A stretch of 7,896 nt of DNA from contig JAIRSD010000113.1 in NCBI GenBank assembly GCA_031255615.1, positions 1 through 7,896 on the forward strand, given 5' to 3'. Below the pieces are notes generated by a model. It was not told the DNA's origin. It did not search any database and worked only from the letters and a program-made list of their open reading frames with translations. The translations under genes and the position numbers were made by a program. How positions within the stretch are numbered: position 1 is the stretch's first letter; every line of letters starts with the position of its first letter. Below, one piece after another: positions 5,719-7,896 of the stretch. The stretch comes from Treponema sp. Its GTDB lineage: Bacteria; Spirochaetota; Spirochaetia; Treponematales; Breznakiellaceae.

Positions 5719-6129
5719 ATGATACAATTTTACTTTTTGTCGATTTTATTGAATTTGGCGGGGGGGTTTGTCCTCTTTTCGAATAACGAGGGCGGGGTAA
5801 GGAGCGTTATTGAAGACGAAATTCACTTTTCCCTGCGAAACGAGACCTTCCGGCTGGTTTTAGGGGTGCTCTGCGCCGTTGTGGGGCTGCTGAAATTCCT
5901 TTCCCCGGTCCAGGGGGACATTCCGGTCGTCGGGGACCTGATCTCCGCCGCCGCGGGGCTGGTTACGGGGTTTGTACTCCTCTTTGACTACTACCGGGGC
6001 CGCAGCTTTTTTGAAGACGGCGACGGCGGGGTGAAGGCGGTTATCACGGTGAACCGCCGGTGGATCGGCCTTGCCGCCATGATTGCGGCGGCCCTGCATT
6101 TCATTTTTCCCGGGGTCCTGCTCCTTTAG
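5719..6129 (+). CDS. Small four-helix integral membrane protein, conserved hypothetical
   Basis: A 136-residue protein with four likely membrane segments at about 2-20, 43-61, 68-90 and 115-135. The loops carry acidic clusters (EDE at 32-34 and EDGDGG at 99-104), and the conserved-looking turn DIPVVGDLISAAAG (67-80) leads into the third helix. I recall similar short membrane proteins with a PVVGDL-type motif in treponemes, but no function is known to me. ATG 5719 is chosen because GGAG sits five bases upstream. Extending to the TTG at 5623 would place the start inside the terminator hairpin and add a Phe/Arg-rich leader with no homology I can see. A run of 7 G falls at 5760-5766. The stop is only 9 bp from the mutT start, so the two are probably transcribed together. 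It could be a small transporter subunit or an envelope stress protein; both are guesses. Confidence 0.85.
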   Translation: MIQFYFLSILLNLAGGFVLFSNNEGGVRSVIEDEIHFSLRNETFRLVLGVLCAVVGLLKFLSPVQGDIPVVGDLISAAAGLVTGFVLLFDYYRGRSFFEDGDGGVKAVITVNRRWIGLAAMIAAALHFIFPGVLLL

Positions 6130-6138
6130 GGGGAGTTG

Positions 6139-6600
6139 ATGAATCCGCTCCGGCATACGGAGGAGGCCGCCTTTTCGGTCGCCGGGATTGCCCTGCGGGG
6201 GGAGAGGTGTTTTATCGCCCGCCGCCTTCCCGGCGGCCCCCTGGGGGGCAAGTGGGAATTTCCCGGCGGCAAGGGAGAACCGGGGGAAGGGCCGGAGGCG
6301 GCCCTGATTCGGGAATTTCAGGAGGAGTTTTCCCTCCCCATCCGGGTGGGGGAGGAACTGGGGGAATCCCGGTTCTTCCATCGCGGCATTGAGCGGACCC
6401 TGCGGGCCTTCCTGATCTCCTTTGATTCGGCGGAGGATTTCACCGGGATGGTCCTCGCCGATCATGAAGAATGGAAATGGGCCGCCCTTGAAGAAATAGA
6501 GGGGCTGGACTTTGTCCCCTCGGATCAGAATATTTTTCCCCTCTTAAAGGCGTATCTCGAATCTCATCCCCAGGTCCAAGGTCTGGAATCCTCCCCCTGA
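6139..6600 (+). CDS. mutT: Nudix hydrolase, MutT-type 8-oxo-(d)GTP diphosphatase
   Basis: A 153-residue cytoplasmic enzyme expected to hydrolyse oxidised purine nucleoside triphosphates to monophosphates, keeping 8-oxo-guanine out of DNA. The core matches MutT closely: WEFPGGKGEPGEGPEAALIR spans the strand and first half of the Nudix box. The full box (43-66) keeps Gly44, Glu47, Glu50, Arg58, Glu59, Glu62 and Glu63; the usual final Gly is Ser65. The late segment EWKWAALEEIEGLDFVPSDQ also fits MutT. ATG 6139 is preferred over TTG 6136 because AGGGGG at 6128-6133 is then properly spaced. The last 19 or so residues (after FPLLKAYLE) extend past the usual fold and are encoded opposite the end of the convergent omptin gene, overlapping it by 57 bp. 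It follows the membrane protein gene by 9 bp. A related pyrimidine-directed Nudix activity cannot be excluded. Confidence 0.93.
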   Translation: MNPLRHTEEAAFSVAGIALRGERCFIARRLPGGPLGGKWEFPGGKGEPGEGPEAALIREFQEEFSLPIRVGEELGESRFFHRGIERTLRAFLISFDSAEDFTGMVLADHEEWKWAALEEIEGLDFVPSDQNIFPLLKAYLESHPQVQGLESSP

Positions 6601-7533
6601 AAAGTTGCCTTGAAGATTCCATTCCTTGTTTCCGGCGCCGGTATACCGGGCGAAATATTTGCCCCGGGGATTGGCGGCGATTCGGAGCCAGGAGCAGGTC
6701 AGGCGCAGAGAAACCCGCTCCACCGGAGAAAAACGGAATTCCCCCCCCGGTTCCAGGGAGTAGCCCCCGATTATTTCATCCCAATATTGGCCCCTGGCGT
6801 TGGTATTGTTGAGGAAGTGGTGGTCGTCCCGGCCCACGAATTTCAACACCGGACCTCCGTAGAACCAGAGGGCCCCGGAAAAGACCCTGTCTGGCCGAAT
6901 CCACAGGGAAAGGCCGATGGGCATGTAGGTCCAATCCTGGGAGTAGGATACGACGGTCCCGCTTATGGGCTGCGGAAGATCGAAATCCTTTAGGGGCTGG
7001 TAATCGCCGTTCTCTTTTTCACCGTAGCGGATGTATCCGTTCTGGGCGACCCAGGAAAAGCGGGTATAGGAGATGCCCAGGGAAGGGCGGAGCGCGAAGT
7101 TGGCCCCGATGGGGATGCTGGGCCCTGCCGCCAGATCCAGAATCACCGACCCGTTGGTAAATGCGTCGTGCCGGGAATAGTTGGTAAGCTTCCCCGCCGC
7201 GTCCTGCCAATCCCTGTCTTCCATGGATCCTGACTCCGCGGGGAAGCCGAATTTCAGGGAGAGGGACCCAAAAAAGCCGAAACCGCCCATGGGGTTCTTC
7301 CGGGCGAATTCCGTCTTCACCCCCCCGTAGTACAGGGGCTTAAGATCCCACAGGAGCTGGCTCAACAGGCCGTTGGACTCCTCCCCCTTGAACACCTGTT
7401 CTTCCCCCCGGCCGTAGAAGATCCCGAATTGAGGGGCTATACTAAAGGTATAGGGGAAAAGGTCTTCCGCCGGAAGCGAAAAACGAAAGGCCAGGCAGAC
7501 GAAAAAAGAAAAAAAAGTTATGCTCTTTTTCAT
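6544..7533 (-). CDS. Omptin-family outer-membrane protease (peptidase family A26), divergent
   Basis: A 329-residue outer-membrane beta-barrel. Residues 1-22 are a Sec signal peptide (MKK then Phe-rich core, likely cleavage SLPA|ED), leaving about 307 residues against 297 for E. coli OmpT. I recognise the omptin fold from blocks I can align from memory. VFKGEESNGLLSQLLW (47-62) aligns without gaps to the OmpT segment starting at V29. MEDRDWQD (104-111) carries catalytic Asp106 and Asp108 (OmpT D83, D85). SRH (120-122) is identical. DDHH (236-239) carries Asp237 and His239 (OmpT D210, H212). GYIRY and YMPIGLS also match. Pocket residues differ: Glu45 is kept (E27), but D208 becomes Arg235 and D97 becomes Asn118. 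The chain ends GMRFEIRL, two residues past the usual terminal aromatic. The start at 7533 gives a standard signal peptide but lacks a clear ribosome-binding site; ATG 7572 would add 13 residues. If active, it would cleave peptides at the cell surface. Confidence 0.87.
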   Translation of the reverse strand: MKKSITFFSFFVCLAFRFSLPAEDLFPYTFSIAPQFGIFYGRGEEQVFKGEESNGLLSQLLWDLKPLYYGGVKTEFARKNPMGGFGFFGSLSLKFGFPAESGSMEDRDWQDAAGKLTNYSRHDAFTNGSVILDLAAGPSIPIGANFALRPSLGISYTRFSWVAQNGYIRYGEKENGDYQPLKDFDLPQPISGTVVSYSQDWTYMPIGLSLWIRPDRVFSGALWFYGGPVLKFVGRDDHHFLNNTNARGQYWDEIIGGYSLEPGGEFRFSPVERVSLRLTCSWLRIAANPRGKYFARYTGAGNKEWNLQGNFSGGGFQTLDLGMRFEIRL

Positions 7534-7600
7534 TAATAATTTTTTTGTCGAACTTCCACCATGCTGCCCCATGGAGCGGGAAACAAGGTTGTTGCTAATG

Positions 7601-7630
7601 AGGATAAGATGTTACCGTCCCAACCGTCAA
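7601..7630 (-). promoter_or_regulatory. Candidate sigma70-type promoter of the omptin gene
   Basis: Read on the minus strand, TTGACG (7630-7625) is followed by an 18-base spacer and TATCCT (7606-7601). Five of six bases match the -35 consensus and four of six the -10. Transcription would start about 7594, giving a 5' leader of about 60 nt. No other good match lies in 7534-7741. Confidence 0.5.
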
Positions 7631-7677
7631 GGGGCCGTGTATGCCCGCCGGCAGCGCCGTTTTCAAGACCCAGGAAA

Positions 7678-7715
7678 GGGCGCGGTCCGCCGCTTTGTAT
7701 GGCGGGACGCGGCCC
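7678..7715. repeat. Imperfect GC-rich inverted repeat between divergent genes
   Basis: GGGCGCGGTCCGCC (7678-7691) and GGCGGGACGCGGCCC (7701-7715) are complementary apart from a few bulged bases, around a 9-base loop GCTTTGTAT. It is followed by TTTAATAA (7724-7731) and the palindrome GGGGCCCC (7733-7740). It could be a regulator site or leader hairpin for the rightward gene. The evidence is structure only. Confidence 0.35.
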
Positions 7716-7741
7716 CTGTCCGCTTTAATAACGGGGCCCCT

Positions 7742-7896
7742 TTGGGATTCATACTCGAAAAAGTTCCCCAGATTCGAAATCCATGGGCTTCAAATTCGGA
7801 ATCGCCGCGTGCCCGCTTCCTTCGGGGGATTCTGGCGGCGCTGCTCTTTTTATGCCCCCTTTCGTGCAGCCAAAAGGAGGAGATCCGCCTGGCCCC
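7742..7896 (+). CDS. Putative lipoprotein, N-terminal fragment
   Basis: The frame open to the right edge encodes a convincing lipoprotein signal: RARFLRGILAALLFLCPLSC, with a basic n-region, a Leu/Ala-rich core and a lipobox ending in Cys, followed by SQKEEIRLA. The mature part is cut off by the window, so no function can be given. The start is unclear. The only standard start codon near the signal in this frame is TTG 7742, which gives a 22-residue polar extension before the Arg-rich stretch and has only a GGGG run upstream. ATG 7783 and GTG 7810 are in other frames. It is transcribed divergently from the omptin gene. A start-site sequencing error or a non-standard start is possible. Confidence 0.5.
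   Translation, partial: MGFILEKVPQIRNPWASNSESPRARFLRGILAALLFLCPLSCSQKEEIRLA

Noticed and set aside
7641..7896. Frame opening at ATG 7641 on the plus strand
   Set aside because: It stays open to the edge but its product is Arg/Ser-rich without a signal or motif, whereas the overlapping frame encodes a clear lipoprotein signal.

Overview
The window looks like chromosomal DNA from a GC-rich, Gram-negative-type bacterium. My best guess is a spirochaete of the Treponema lineage. The reasons are a lipobox-bearing surface protein with NHL-like strands fused by an ATGA overlap to an NAD(P)H-hydrate repair gene, tracts of 7 to 9 G in coding strands, and a small four-helix membrane protein of a type I associate with treponemes. 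The lineage is inference; no rRNA or other marker is present. No complete mobile element, tRNA or CRISPR array was seen.

Layout, left to right. (1) On the minus strand, the first 30 codons of a ThpR-type 2'-5' RNA ligase (1-91) lie beyond a long intergenic inverted repeat (139-226), with a response-regulator diguanylate cyclase upstream (322-1281). The cyclase has an intact GGEEF site and I-site, but its receiver domain has lost the phosphorylation residues. (2) From 1357 to 1933 there is no credible gene. The stretch is packed with palindromes, including two near-identical 85-86 bp units flanking a diverged third one, and hairpins that share two loop types (GGA, and AGGGAG/AGGGAC). (3) A plus-strand operon begins at a consensus-like promoter (1899-1927): a lipoprotein (1934-3250), a bifunctional NAD(P)HX epimerase/dehydratase (3247-4923) and a single-pass membrane protein (4920-5549). 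Each pair overlaps by the four bases ATGA, and a rho-independent terminator (5609-5652) closes the unit. (4) A second plus-strand pair encodes a four-helix membrane protein (5719-6129) and a MutT-type Nudix hydrolase (6139-6600). (5) A convergent minus-strand gene (6544-7533) encodes an outer-membrane beta-barrel that I recognise as an omptin-family protease. It keeps the catalytic Asp/His residues, but the substrate-pocket and LPS-binding positions have changed. Its promoter lies at 7601-7630. (6) At the right edge, a divergent plus-strand ORF carries a lipoprotein signal sequence and runs out of the window.

How the genes work together: NAD(P)HX repair and MutT are both metabolite or nucleotide damage-repair functions, and they sit close together beside envelope proteins of unknown role. 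The most unusual items are the divergent omptin, the structured repeat island at 1377-1830, and the phosphorylation-dead receiver joined to an apparently competent GGDEF domain.
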